From: Candidatus Chlorobium antarcticum
Lineage (GTDB): Bacteria; Bacteroidota; Chlorobiia; Chlorobiales; Chlorobiaceae
Assembly: GCA_030765725.1 (NCBI GenBank)
Contig: JAVCDF010000009.1
Span: forward strand, 1-58,907
Length of the DNA: 58,907 bases
Reading direction: 5' to 3'
The translations under genes were made by a program, and so were the position numbers. Shown piece after piece: positions 17,114 to 26,362 of this stretch. How positions within the stretch are numbered: position 1 is the stretch's first letter; each line of letters begins with the position of its first letter. The notes beneath the pieces are model-generated. The model searched no databases and was not told where the DNA came from. It saw only the letters and a program-made list of their open reading frames with translations.

Positions 17114-17905
17114 ATGCAGAAAGGCTCTTCAGTAGCATTGAGTGTCAATCGCAGCTGGCTCTATACCCTCTGGTTTGGATGGTATTCGCGTCGCCAGTTC
17201 AGGCGATTCTTCAACTCGGTGCGTGTTGTCATGGATCCCGAAACGCTCCGGATGGAGAGGGGAGTGCCGGTTGTTTTTTATGCCAACCATGCCTACTGGT
17301 GGGATGGTTTCTGGTCGCAGCTCTGTACGGAAAAGTATTTTCACCAGAACCTGTTCATTGCAATTGAAGAGCCTCAGCTTCGCAAGCACCGGTTCTTTAC
17401 CCGTATCGGAGCATTTTCCATTCTGCGCAGTAATGCACGCAGTGCACTGCGCAGCCTTGAGTACGCAGCTGAACTGCTTCTGCAGCCATCGGGCCGTCAG
17501 AACGCCCTCTGGATTTTTCCCCAGGGGGAGCTTCACCATGTTGACTGGAGGCCACTCGGATTTTTCCGTGGCACAGCCACCCTGGTTTCACGAGTGCTGG
17601 CCAGAAGTCCTTCAATTTACCTTGTTTCAGTTGTCAGCCGGATTGAATATCTTGACGAACAGAGGCCTGAGCTTTTTCTTTCATTTAAGCAGCCTCTCAA
17701 GCTCAGCCCCGACACCTGTCCGGGCATGGATGCTCTCACAGACCTTATGGAAAGGACGACGGCGATGCATCTTGATGAACTGAAGGAGATGGTTGTAAAC
17801 CGCCAGTTGCAAAAGGCGGAGACTGTTGTTATCGGAACCCCGTCTATCAACCGGCGTGTTGAAACATTGGGGCGCATAATGCGCTTTTGGAGAAGAGAGA
17901 AATGA
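17114..17905 (+). CDS. PlsC-like lysophospholipid acyltransferase
   Basis: 264-residue glycerolipid acyltransferase-like protein. The catalytic HX4D motif is His59-Asp64 in NHAYWWDG, and FPQGE at 135-139 is the acceptor-phosphate motif (usually FPEGT/R). A longer in-frame reading begins inside aspC and carries no family sequence, so ATG 17114 (or TTG 17111) is preferred. Substrate unknown: 1-acylglycerol-3-phosphate and other hydroxylated lipids are possible. Confidence 0.82.
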   Translation: MQKGSSVALSVNRSWLYTLWFGWYSRRQFRRFFNSVRVVMDPETLRMERGVPVVFYANHAYWWDGFWSQLCTEKYFHQNLFIAIEEPQLRKHRFFTRIGAFSILRSNARSALRSLEYAAELLLQPSGRQNALWIFPQGELHHVDWRPLGFFRGTATLVSRVLARSPSIYLVSVVSRIEYLDEQRPELFLSFKQPLKLSPDTCPGMDALTDLMERTTAMHLDELKEMVVNRQLQKAETVVIGTPSINRRVETLGRIMRFWRREK

Positions 17906-17930
17906 GAAATAACATAGAGTAGAAAAGAGT

Positions 17931-18881
17931 ATGAGTAATGTGGTCTGCAGTTGTCTTTCAGGTGACAATGCCCGTGTAAGGCTTCGTCTTTCGCAGCTTC
18001 TGCATAAGGATAGTGCGGCTCTCTATGAAGAGGCTACAGAGGAGCTGATTGGTGATATTTGTGAAGTTGAACTTCCGGGCTGTATTCGTGATTTTTTTCG
18101 CAACACCACCGGAGTTCTTTTAGAAGTGGGCCAGATGGTTATTGTTGAATCCGATGGAGGCTATGATTTCGGTGTTGTGTATGCAGCCGGCCTCATTGCC
18201 CGTAAAAAATATCTCATCAAGGGGCTCGACAGAAAAGCCGAGGAAACGCCTGCTGTTCTAAGGTTTGTAACCGAGGATGACCTAATGGGCATTGGTGAGG
18301 TTAAAAAGAAACAGGATGAAATCCGTGATGTCTGCCGCGAAAAAATTAAACGGCACGGGATTGACCTGAAGCTGGTTGATGTGGAGCTTCGTCTCGATCG
18401 CCAGAAGCTTTCCGTTTACTATACATCCCTTCACAGGGTGGATTTCAGAAACCTTGTTCGCGACCTTGCTGGGGAATTCAAGGCGCGCATTCAAATGGTG
18501 CAGATTACAACGCGTGAAGAGGCTCGCCGCGCTAATGCTTCCGGCCCATGCGGGTGTCACATCTGCTGTTCAACCTGGATGCAGAAAATTCATGCCAACC
18601 CGTTTGCAGACAAGGCTCAATATCTCGATACGGCTGGCAATGAGAACAACGCATTCAACATGACAGGGTTGTGCAACAAAACAAAATGCTGTCTCGGATT
18701 TTCCGGTAATGGGGGCGGGTTGCCGCAGATTGGCAGCCGTCTTTCCACCCCCGATGGCCCGGCAGTTGTTCATAGTGTTGACGGCGGAAGAAAGAGCGTT
18801 ACCATACGCTATGAAAAAAATTCACGAAAGCGCAGTCTCTCGCTTGAACGGTTCAACACCCTGGTCACCAGAAAAAAATAA
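17931..18881 (+). CDS. ricT: PSP1-domain (RicT/YaaT-like) protein
   Basis: 316 residues with the PSP1 C-terminal domain in the middle, and cysteine motifs GPCGCHICCSTW near 203-215 and LCNKTKCCLGF near 246-256 that match RicT proteins. In Bacillus RicT works with RicA and RicF in an Fe-S-binding complex that promotes RNase Y processing; Gram-negative homologues are not well characterised. It lies directly upstream of metG. Confidence 0.85.
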   Translation: MSNVVCSCLSGDNARVRLRLSQLLHKDSAALYEEATEELIGDICEVELPGCIRDFFRNTTGVLLEVGQMVIVESDGGYDFGVVYAAGLIARKKYLIKGLDRKAEETPAVLRFVTEDDLMGIGEVKKKQDEIRDVCREKIKRHGIDLKLVDVELRLDRQKLSVYYTSLHRVDFRNLVRDLAGEFKARIQMVQITTREEARRANASGPCGCHICCSTWMQKIHANPFADKAQYLDTAGNENNAFNMTGLCNKTKCCLGFSGNGGGLPQIGSRLSTPDGPAVVHSVDGGRKSVTIRYEKNSRKRSLSLERFNTLVTRKK

Positions 18882-18929
18882 GCGTAGATTCGTCATTACC
18901 CAGTAACCGTCTTTGATTTTAAGAACCGC

Positions 18930-21038
18930 ATGCCTCAGTTCCAGCGAACCCTCGTCACCACAGCTCTTCCTTATGCCAACGGGCCTGTTCATCTCGGTCA
19001 TCTTGCCGGCGTCTACCTTCCAGCCGACCTGTTCGTGCGATTCAAGCGCCTCAAGGGAGAGGATGTCATACACATTGGGGGCTCCGATGAGCACGGGGTT
19101 CCCATTACCATTACGGCTGAAAAAGAGGGGATAACCCCCCGCGATGTTGTTGATCGTTATCATGGCATGAACCTTCAGGCCTTCACTGCGTGCGGCATCT
19201 CCTTCGACTATTATGGAAGGACCTCTTCGGAACTACACCACAAAACAGCCCAGGAATTTTTTCTTGAGATAGAGGAGAAGGGGATTTTTGCACGGAAAAC
19301 CGAAAAACTCTTTTATGACGCCAGCGCCGGAAGGTTCCTTTCCGACCGGTATGTTACCGGAACCTGCCCCATCTGCGGCAGCACTGAGGCGAACGGCGAC
19401 CAGTGTGAGCAGTGCGGCACCCACCTGAGCCCACTGGAACTCCTTAACCCCAAGAGTAAACTTTCCGATGCTACTCCCGAGCTTCGCGAAACCCTTCACT
19501 GGTACTTTCCGCTCGGCCGTTTTCAGAAACAGTTAGAGGCATTTGTTGCCGGTCATGAAGATGACTGGCGGGCAAATGTTCTGAACTATACCAGAACATG
19601 GCTCAGCCAGGGCCTCAAAGACCGCGCTATCACTCGTGACCTCAGTTGGGGTATAAAAGTGCCGCTCACAGATTCGGAGGCTGCGGGAAAGGTTCTCTAT
19701 GTCTGGTTTGACGCGGTACTCGGCTATATTTCCTTTACCAAAGAGTGGGCTGCCCTTGCGGGCTCGCCTGACAGATGGAAGGAGTATTGGCAGAACCCCG
19801 ACTCACGCGTTGTCAACTTCATTGGCAAAGACAATGTTGTTTTCCACACCATTATGCTTCCTGCCATACTCATGGCGTGGAATGAAGGCCGGAACGACTC
19901 CATCTACAATCTTGCCGACAATGTGCCGGCTTCGGAGTTCATGAACTTTGAGGGACGGAAGTTTTCCAAGTCACGGAACTACGCGGTATATCTTGGCGAA
20001 TTTCTTGAGAAGTTTCCCGCTGAGGCGCTTCGCTACAGCATTGCCATGAACTATCCTGAAAACAAAGACAGCGACTTCAGCTGGACCGACTTTCAGAACC
20101 GTACCAACGGTGAACTTGCCGACACGCTGGGCAACTTCATCAAGCGCTCCGTTGATTTCACCAACTCGCGCTTTGAGGGCGTTGTGCCCCATACCTGCAG
20201 CCGTGAAGAGTGGGACAGCCTAGGCATCAACTGGTCCAACACCATCAGTCAGCTTGACGAGGCCTATGAAGGGTTCCATTTCCGTGAGGCGGTTTCAGCT
20301 GCAATGGAAATAGCCCGTGCCGCCAACCGTTTCCTCACCGGCGCCGAACCATGGAAAGCAATCAAAGAAGACCGTGACGCTGCCGCCAGAACCATGGCCC
20401 TTTCGCTCAATCTCTGCCACGCGCTCTCTATTGCCCTCTACCCGGTGCTTCCCGAAACCGCGAACCGAATTCATGCAATGCTTGGTTTTCAGGGCCCAAT
20501 TGAATCCATGTTCAAAAGGGGAGTGCCGCTTTTCCAGTCTCTTTCTGAACCAGCTCTTCCCATGGGCCACCGCCTCTCGGGAGAATCTGAAATTCTCTTT
20601 ACCAAAATAGATGACGCCATGATTGAACCAGAACTCCGCAACATCGAACAGCTCCTTGCTGATGCACAGGCCCGTGAAGCTGGAGCAACAGCAGAGAAGA
20701 TGGAGTTCAAGCCGGTGATTGAATTCGACGATTTCCAGAAAGTGGATCTCAGGGCGGCCTCTGTCATCTCGGCAGAAAAAGTCAAAAAAGCCTCAAAGCT
20801 CCTCAAACTGCAGCTTCAGGTTGGTTCAACCACCCGCCAGGTGCTTGCAGGTGTTGCTGAGCACTACAGTCCGGAAGAACTGGTAGGGAAAAATGTTCTC
20901 CTCGTTGCCAACCTCGCCCCAAGAACCATCCGTGGCGAAGTTTCCGAAGGTATGCTGCTGGCAGTTGAAGGCGAAGGGGGAAAGCTTTATATGGTTGAAC
21001 CTCACGGAGAGAAAATAAATGGCGGCTCTGTACAATAA
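18930..21038 (+). CDS. metG: Methionyl-tRNA synthetase
   Basis: Charges Met tRNAs. 702 residues. The HIGH-type motif is HLGH at 21-24, the zinc knuckle cysteines are C146, C149, C159 and C162, and the KMSKS-type motif is KFSKS at 344-348. A C-terminal EMAP/Trbp111-like tRNA-binding domain covers about the last 110 residues (FQKVDLRAASVISAEKVKKA region). The initiator tRNA gene begins 46 bases after its stop, so enzyme and substrate may be co-transcribed. Confidence 0.96.
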   Translation: MPQFQRTLVTTALPYANGPVHLGHLAGVYLPADLFVRFKRLKGEDVIHIGGSDEHGVPITITAEKEGITPRDVVDRYHGMNLQAFTACGISFDYYGRTSSELHHKTAQEFFLEIEEKGIFARKTEKLFYDASAGRFLSDRYVTGTCPICGSTEANGDQCEQCGTHLSPLELLNPKSKLSDATPELRETLHWYFPLGRFQKQLEAFVAGHEDDWRANVLNYTRTWLSQGLKDRAITRDLSWGIKVPLTDSEAAGKVLYVWFDAVLGYISFTKEWAALAGSPDRWKEYWQNPDSRVVNFIGKDNVVFHTIMLPAILMAWNEGRNDSIYNLADNVPASEFMNFEGRKFSKSRNYAVYLGEFLEKFPAEALRYSIAMNYPENKDSDFSWTDFQNRTNGELADTLGNFIKRSVDFTNSRFEGVVPHTCSREEWDSLGINWSNTISQLDEAYEGFHFREAVSAAMEIARAANRFLTGAEPWKAIKEDRDAAARTMALSLNLCHALSIALYPVLPETANRIHAMLGFQGPIESMFKRGVPLFQSLSEPALPMGHRLSGESEILFTKIDDAMIEPELRNIEQLLADAQAREAGATAEKMEFKPVIEFDDFQKVDLRAASVISAEKVKKASKLLKLQLQVGSTTRQVLAGVAEHYSPEELVGKNVLLVANLAPRTIRGEVSEGMLLAVEGEGGKLYMVEPHGEKINGGSVQ

Positions 21039-21084
21039 ATATTTGGAAGTCACCGATTATTCCGTACATTGTGCATACAAACAC

Positions 21085-21157
<73 letters not shown>

Positions 21158-21168
21158 CAAAGAAAAAG

Positions 21169-21199
21169 CCGATCTCACCCCATGAGCATCGGTTTTTTT
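21169..21199 (+). terminator. Rho-independent terminator after tRNA-fMet
   Basis: CCGATCTCA pairs with TGAG-C-ATCGG (one bulged C) and is followed by seven T residues at 21193-21199. It ends the metG-tRNA transcript. The T-run also lies at the putative 5' end of the DUF1343 gene. Confidence 0.88.
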
Positions 21200-21267
21200 G
21201 CGTCTCTTCACGGTTCGCACTTACCATTATCCTTTTTCTTCTCCTTGCCATTCCGCGGCCGCTTTCG

Positions 21268-22443
21268 TTGCATGCTGCGGCGCGGCCAGCATCGCTTCAT
21301 ACTCAGACTGCAGAACAGTTGCTCACTGGAATAGACCGCCTTGATGCGTCCCGATGCAGTGAACTCAAGGGCCTTAGGGTGGGGCTCATCACCAACAAAG
21401 CGGCTAAAACGAGGAAGGGGGAGTCAGGATACGCTATGATGCTCCGTAATGGCGTCAGGCTGCAGTATCTCATGGCACCCGAACATGGATTCGCCGTTGA
21501 TGTTGAAGCCGGTAGAAAGTCCGGTGGAGCCATTCTTGGAGGCAATCTCCAAGTGCATTCGCTCTACGGCGCCACACGCATTCCCGCCTTCGAACTTCTC
21601 CAGCAGATAGATCTTCTCGTCTTCGATCTCCAGGATGTTGGCGTCCGCTGTTACACCTATCTTTCCACTATGAAAAACGCCATGCAGGCCTGCAGCGAAA
21701 CCGGTACTGCGTTCATGGTACTCGACCGTCCTAACCCGATTGCTCCCCTCGGCAGGGGAGGGTTTATGCTGCAGACTGAAGAAGCCTCATTCGTCGGTGC
21801 CGAGAATATCCCATTCATTCACTCAATGACGCTTGGGGAACTTGCCCTTCTCATAAAAGCCCGCCATTTCCCCACCCTCAATCTTCAGGTAATTCCTATG
21901 CAGGGGTGGAGCCGAAGCCGTTTCGGTGACGAGTGCCCCGGTTTCACTTTCCGCAGCCCCTCGCCCAACATCAGCAATGTGGAAACTGCAATAGTCTATC
22001 CTGCTACCGTTTTTCTTGAAGCCACCGACATAAGCGAAGGACGGGGGACTGATGCCCCTTTTATGCAGTTTGGAGCCCCTTTCATCAACGCTCCCAAACT
22101 TGCCGACTGCCTCAACAGCATCAATCTCGCAGGGGTACGCTTCAAGCCGGTTACCTTTACTCCTGCATCAAGTAAATTCAAGGGCGAGAGGTGCTGCGGT
22201 GTAAGGCTTTCCATTACCGATCGCATGGCATTTAACCCATTTCTGACCGGGGTGGCCATTCTCCAAGCCCTTCATACCCACTATCCTTTCAAAACCGGAA
22301 TAGATCGCCACAAAGCATTCTTCGACCGTCTTGCTGGCACTCCACGGTTACGGGAGATGATTGTGTCCGGGGAATCTCTACACAGCATTATGGAAAAGAG
22401 TCGCCTAGAGCGGGAGGGGTTTGCGCCTTCGTTGCTCTATTAA
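21268..22443 (+). CDS. DUF1343 / NamZ-like exo-beta-N-acetylmuramidase, start uncertain
   Basis: A DUF1343 (YbbC) protein; characterised members (NamZ) remove N-acetylmuramic acid from peptidoglycan ends. Marks are GLRVGLITNKAA, YLMAPEHGF, DLQDVGVRCYTY, DRPNPI and the NISNVETAIVYPATVFLE region. Between the tRNA and the conserved part the frame has no ATG or GTG; the in-frame TTG at 21268 is the given start but would remove a hydrophobic stretch (ALTIILFLLLAIP) that looks like a signal peptide. An ATG at 21182 in the +1 frame would supply that signal after a -1 shift at the T7 run. Reading in-frame from further upstream runs through the tRNA and is not real. Confidence 0.72.
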   Translation: MHAAARPASLHTQTAEQLLTGIDRLDASRCSELKGLRVGLITNKAAKTRKGESGYAMMLRNGVRLQYLMAPEHGFAVDVEAGRKSGGAILGGNLQVHSLYGATRIPAFELLQQIDLLVFDLQDVGVRCYTYLSTMKNAMQACSETGTAFMVLDRPNPIAPLGRGGFMLQTEEASFVGAENIPFIHSMTLGELALLIKARHFPTLNLQVIPMQGWSRSRFGDECPGFTFRSPSPNISNVETAIVYPATVFLEATDISEGRGTDAPFMQFGAPFINAPKLADCLNSINLAGVRFKPVTFTPASSKFKGERCCGVRLSITDRMAFNPFLTGVAILQALHTHYPFKTGIDRHKAFFDRLAGTPRLREMIVSGESLHSIMEKSRLEREGFAPSLLY

Positions 22444-22458
22444 AGTGGAGACTGCTGT

Positions 22459-23577
22459 TCAACGGGCAACCCGGAGTGTTTTTTCAACTCCTTTGGGTGA
22501 AAACAGAACCTGCCATAGCTGTACATTGCGCGCACGAAACGAGCCGGCAGCACTCAGCAGGTAATACTCCCACATCCGCATGAAGCGTTCATTGTAGTGC
22601 TTCACAATGTATTCCCCGTTTTTCTCAACATTGGCGTGCCAGGCTTTCAGGGTGTGATAATAGTCGTATCCGAATGAATGCCAGTCTTCCAGCACCATCT
22701 GGCCTTCAGCGGCTGCGGTAATCTGCTTGGCAGAGGGGAGCATGGAGTTGGGGAAAATATAGCGGGTTGTCCATGGGTCGGTGTTGGTGGAGGATCGATT
22801 GCTTCCTATGGTGTGCAGAAGGAAAAGACCTTCAGGCGTGAGGTGTTCGCGCACTGTGCGGAAAAAACGACGATAGTTTTTGTACCCCACATGCTCAAAC
22901 ATGCCGATGGAATATATCCGGTCAAACATTCCTGAGGTCTTTCGGTAATCCTCAAGATGGATGTTTACCCGTTGCCCTTTGCAGTATTCTTCTGCATAGC
23001 TTGCCTGTTCATGGGATATAGTGAGTCCTGTGACTTCGACACCGTACTCCTCAGCCGCAAACCGTGCCGCTCCTCCCCATCCACACCCTATATCCAAAAC
23101 CTTCATGCCGGCTTCAAGCTGCAGCTTGTTGAACACCAGGCGGAGTTTCTGTTCTTGAGCTTCTTCAAGCGTGGAAGCATTGTTCCAGTATCCGCAACTG
23201 TACATCATGCGCCGGTCAAGCATCAGTCGGTAGAGGTCGTTACCGATATCGTAATGAGTTTTTCCCACCTTTCGGGCTCTCTGTAACCCTTGTTGGTTGA
23301 TCAGTCTGCCAAAAAGGGCATTGAGCATTCTTGGTACACCCGATACCTTCTTTTCAAGTCCGCCCCGCAGTACCCGGTAGAAGAACTCATCCAGAGCGGG
23401 GCAGTCCCACCAGCCGTCCATGTATGATTCGCCAACACCGAGATGACCTTCAGTCAAAACGCGGCGGTAAAACCGCCTGTCGTGTACGGCAATGTCCCAT
23501 GGTTCCGGTCCATCAACCATGACGCCGGCAGAGGCCAGCAGATGCTGCAGGTGGTAACGGAAATACGAATCCCCCAT
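22459..23577 (-). CDS. cfa: Cyclopropane-fatty-acyl-phospholipid synthase
   Basis: SAM-dependent enzyme that adds a methylene bridge to unsaturated acyl chains of membrane phospholipids. About 372 residues. An N-terminal lipid-binding region contains LGVGESYMDGWWD; the SAM site is VLDIGCGWGGAARFAAE; GLTISHEQ, MFEHVGYKNY and the bicarbonate-site-like C-terminal FGYDYYHTL segment follow. The start is ATG 23577, with AGGAG eight bases upstream; a longer reading lies over the STAS gene end and lacks family sequence. Confidence 0.92.
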   Translation of the reverse strand: MGDSYFRYHLQHLLASAGVMVDGPEPWDIAVHDRRFYRRVLTEGHLGVGESYMDGWWDCPALDEFFYRVLRGGLEKKVSGVPRMLNALFGRLINQQGLQRARKVGKTHYDIGNDLYRLMLDRRMMYSCGYWNNASTLEEAQEQKLRLVFNKLQLEAGMKVLDIGCGWGGAARFAAEEYGVEVTGLTISHEQASYAEEYCKGQRVNIHLEDYRKTSGMFDRIYSIGMFEHVGYKNYRRFFRTVREHLTPEGLFLLHTIGSNRSSTNTDPWTTRYIFPNSMLPSAKQITAAAEGQMVLEDWHSFGYDYYHTLKAWHANVEKNGEYIVKHYNERFMRMWEYYLLSAAGSFRARNVQLWQVLFSPKGVEKTLRVAR

Positions 23578-23644
23578 ATTCGCAACTCCTTCTTTTGTTC
23601 GTCCTGGGGGGAGACGGATGGTACTTCGGCTTGTTACTCGTGTT

Positions 23645-24196
23645 TTATGATGTTTTTTTTGGTCGCCCTCTTTTTTTCTCAGTTGTCGCTTTTGCTGATG
23701 AGCCGTTGCCTTCTTCATTCATTTCGAAGTCGTCATCAAAAGCTTCGCCGTTGATTTCGTCCTCATCAATCATGTCAAGGTCTTCGTCCAGGTCGTCCAC
23801 CGGGTCAAAAACCGGGGCTTTGCTGTGTTTTTTTGAGCCACGCCGACTTTTCATGGCGGGTTCAATCAGTGTTACAACCTCATTGATGGAAGAAAAAATA
23901 TAGAGCTGTTTGTCAAGGCAGGTGAGTTTCAGCAGGTCTTTTATCTGTTGGCAGAGCGCTACGAAAATTGCAAGCCCGTGTGCCGTATTGGCAAGTTGAT
24001 GTGCAAGCAGAATGGAGCTGATGCCACAGGAGTCTATGGCCTTTACACTTGAGAAATCAATGATGAGATGTGTGCTGCCATTCTCTATGAGTTCTTCAAG
24101 AGTTCTCTTGTAGGATGGTCCATGACGAAAGTCAAACACCTCCTCTTCTATTTTCAGAATGGTTAGTTCCTTGCGATTCGCTACTGAATGCTTCAT
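23645..24196 (-). CDS. STAS-domain protein (anti-sigma factor antagonist-like) with acidic tail
   Basis: 183 residues. Residues 1-115 form a STAS domain like SpoIIAA/RsbV: LIIDFSSVKAIDSCGISSIL holds the DS(S/T)G-type phosphorylation site as DSCG, with Ser56 retained and Cys next to it. The last 65 residues are a low-complexity acidic stretch (DDLDEDLDMIDEDE) and then a basic end KKRGRPKK resembling an AT-hook. By family it would bind an RsbW-type kinase or anti-sigma factor; one such ATPase is encoded at 40934-41353. The tail is unusual. Confidence 0.78.
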   Translation of the reverse strand: MKHSVANRKELTILKIEEEVFDFRHGPSYKRTLEELIENGSTHLIIDFSSVKAIDSCGISSILLAHQLANTAHGLAIFVALCQQIKDLLKLTCLDKQLYIFSSINEVVTLIEPAMKSRRGSKKHSKAPVFDPVDDLDEDLDMIDEDEINGEAFDDDFEMNEEGNGSSAKATTEKKRGRPKKTS

Positions 24197-24256
24197 TGTA
24201 AATTCCTACGATAATAACTGTAAGATATTACGGACTTGTCTGCTACCGGTTTGTAA

Positions 24257-24275
24257 TAAGAACCTTTTGTTCTTA
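24257..24275. repeat. 7-bp inverted repeat upstream of the STAS gene
   Basis: TAAGAAC (24257-24263) and GTTCTTA (24269-24275) are separated by five bases. It lies 61 bases upstream of the STAS gene start and past the DUF481 gene stop. Operator or weak hairpin; no other support. Confidence 0.35.
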
Positions 24276-24372
24276 GAATCAACTCTCTTTCAATGATAGG
24301 TAAAAAAAAGGGTCATAGAGAATCTTTTTTATGCGCTGATAATGCTTCCCGTCGTGGATCGGTCCTTTGCAG

Positions 24373-25368
24373 TTACCACAGGTAGCCGAATTTAAGCCGA
24401 TAGGAAAGGTCCCATGGTTCGATTCCGGCCAGTGCGTCTCCGCTGTATTCTGCTTTGAGCTCGGCACTGGTGCTGAATCCTCCCCGGATGGGGATTTTTA
24501 GTCCGGTCCAGGTATCAAGAACCACTTCGTTGAGGTTGTTGACATTTGCCAGCCCTTTCTGGCGATGGTAGAGTTGAAGTGCATCGGCAATGAGGATGTG
24601 GCTGAAATCAATTGACCAGGCACCAGCCAAATAGGTGTTTTCAGGCTGCGTGGCAAAGGACTCCCTTACCCCGTCCATACCAATTTCCGTGCTGAGCTTT
24701 GTTTCCGGGGTCTCTATGAACTGGATACCCAGATAGGGGCCAGTTGTCAGGCGAAGGTCGAGGTCGGCAATGCGGTCGGTTTTGTAGGAAACCTTGCCGC
24801 CGTAGTAACGGTGCCGGGAAACTATGTTGTCATATTTGCCAAGAATGAACCACCTGTCAGTCGTTTTTTCGTTTTCAGTCGTGTCGTACTCAAGTTCACT
24901 CTGCAGCTTGACCCGGTGGTTGAGGTGCCGCCACTCCATAGCTACATCCATATCAGCCTCTTTCTGGCGGGTGCTTCCCTGGTCAATGTTGAGCGACATT
25001 GTGGCTTCACCTTTGAAGAGATGCCCCTCCCCGATCTGCCATGCTTCTGGGTTGACTACTGTTATGGCGTCCTTGTTTTTCTCGGTGATGTTCAATGCTG
25101 TTTCTGTGCATCCATCTTTCATGAGCAGTCGCATTGGGGATGTGGCGGTTATTTCGCTGACCTTGTTCCAGGTTATCGATACCGTTCCGGCATAGTCTGT
25201 TTTGACTTGCAGGATACCCTGTTTCATACGCACGATGGTTCCGGTTATTCTGTCGCCGTTTTCAAGCCGGACTTCATCTATGGCCAATGCGGAGTGTGGC
25301 GTGGTGAGGAGTATTGCGGCAAGGAGAAGGAATGACAGTAATGAGAGGGGGGTCAAGCGGGTATTCAT
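24373..25368 (-). CDS. DUF481 outer-membrane beta-barrel protein
   Basis: 331 residues. A signal peptide (MNTRLTPLSLLSFLLLAAI, cleaved near SALA) precedes a short SH3-like segment (EVRLENGDRITGTIVRMKQG) and then alternating beta strands ending in aromatic FGYLW, as expected for an outer-membrane barrel of the DUF481 (YdiY-like) family. Function unknown. A longer reading from 25653 is Pro/Arg-rich and overlaps miaA, so ATG 25368 is preferred. Confidence 0.85.
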   Translation of the reverse strand: MNTRLTPLSLLSFLLLAAILLTTPHSALAIDEVRLENGDRITGTIVRMKQGILQVKTDYAGTVSITWNKVSEITATSPMRLLMKDGCTETALNITEKNKDAITVVNPEAWQIGEGHLFKGEATMSLNIDQGSTRQKEADMDVAMEWRHLNHRVKLQSELEYDTTENEKTTDRWFILGKYDNIVSRHRYYGGKVSYKTDRIADLDLRLTTGPYLGIQFIETPETKLSTEIGMDGVRESFATQPENTYLAGAWSIDFSHILIADALQLYHRQKGLANVNNLNEVVLDTWTGLKIPIRGGFSTSAELKAEYSGDALAGIEPWDLSYRLKFGYLW

Positions 25369-25406
25369 GGATGTTTTGTTGCTGTGGGTTGTAGGGGGTG
25401 GCAAAT

Positions 25407-26357
25407 TTAAAGTCTTTTCTTTTCCAGTTGATGCGAAATCTTTGAAGTGAGTTGGCTGAATTGTTCTTCGTTCTGTGGGGCATCGATCCAGTTGAGCTGC
25501 ATGCGGTTGCGGAGGAATGTGAGCTGGCGTTTGGCGTAGTTGCGCGTGTGCTGTTTGATGAGGGTTACGGCCTCCTCGAGAGAGGTTTTTCCTTCCAGGT
25601 GGTCGAACAGTTCCTGGTAGCCTACGGTAAGGAGTGCGGGGAGTTCGCGGCAAGAGATTTCATGGCGATATTTCTGCCAGAGAGCCTCTGCTTCAGGGAG
25701 CAAACCTTCCGTCATCATTTCCTCAACACGCAGGTTGATGCGCCCGTAGAGCTCTTCGCGCGGGAGGTTGAGGGCCAGAGTGGTGAAGGTGATTTCGGGA
25801 ATTAGTGCACGAAGTGTACAGCGTCCCCTGGTGGTGAGTTGTATTTCGAGGGCTCGGATGAGGCGGTGGGTTTTTGTGTGGTCGAGGGTGGCGGCGCGTT
25901 CGGGGTCGAGGTGCTGGAGTTTATTGTAGAGGGCTTCGGAGCTCTGTTCTGCGAGTTCTTTTTTGAGCTGTTGGCGGATATTCGGGTCAGCTGGGGGGAG
26001 GTCGGAGAACCCTTCAATGAGGCCCTGAAGGTAAAGGGTGGAGCCGCCGGCTACTATAACGGGGTTGTTGCGTTTCTGGATCTGGGTGATGCGTTCTCGT
26101 GCTTCTGTAGCGAATGCTCCGGCGCTGTAAGGCTCGGTGATGTCTTTTTCGTTGATGAAGTGGTAGGGGGCCTCTTCAAGCATTTCGGGAGTTGGCTTTG
26201 CGGAGCCGATGGTGAGTTCACGGTAGATTTGGCGGGAGTCGGCTGAAATGATTTCTGCTCCGGTTTGGAGCGCAACTGCGTGGGCGAGTGCTGATTTCCC
26301 TGAGGCTGTGGGGCCGGTGATGACCAGGACGGGAGCTTCATTCTGTTGTGTCGGCAT
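25407..26357 (-). CDS. miaA: tRNA dimethylallyltransferase
   Basis: Transfers a dimethylallyl group to A37 of tRNAs reading UNN codons. 316 residues. P-loop GPTASGKS at about 15-22, SADSRQIYRE with the catalytic Asp, GSAKPT, VAGGSTLYLQGL and the C-terminal TRNYAKRQLTFLRN tRNA-contact motif. The start is ATG 26357; upstream in-frame ATGs lie inside maf. It lies five bases after maf. Confidence 0.94.
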   Translation of the reverse strand: MPTQQNEAPVLVITGPTASGKSALAHAVALQTGAEIISADSRQIYRELTIGSAKPTPEMLEEAPYHFINEKDITEPYSAGAFATEARERITQIQKRNNPVIVAGGSTLYLQGLIEGFSDLPPADPNIRQQLKKELAEQSSEALYNKLQHLDPERAATLDHTKTHRLIRALEIQLTTRGRCTLRALIPEITFTTLALNLPREELYGRINLRVEEMMTEGLLPEAEALWQKYRHEISCRELPALLTVGYQELFDHLEGKTSLEEAVTLIKQHTRNYAKRQLTFLRNRMQLNWIDAPQNEEQFSQLTSKISHQLEKKRL

Positions 26358-26362
26358 ACGGG

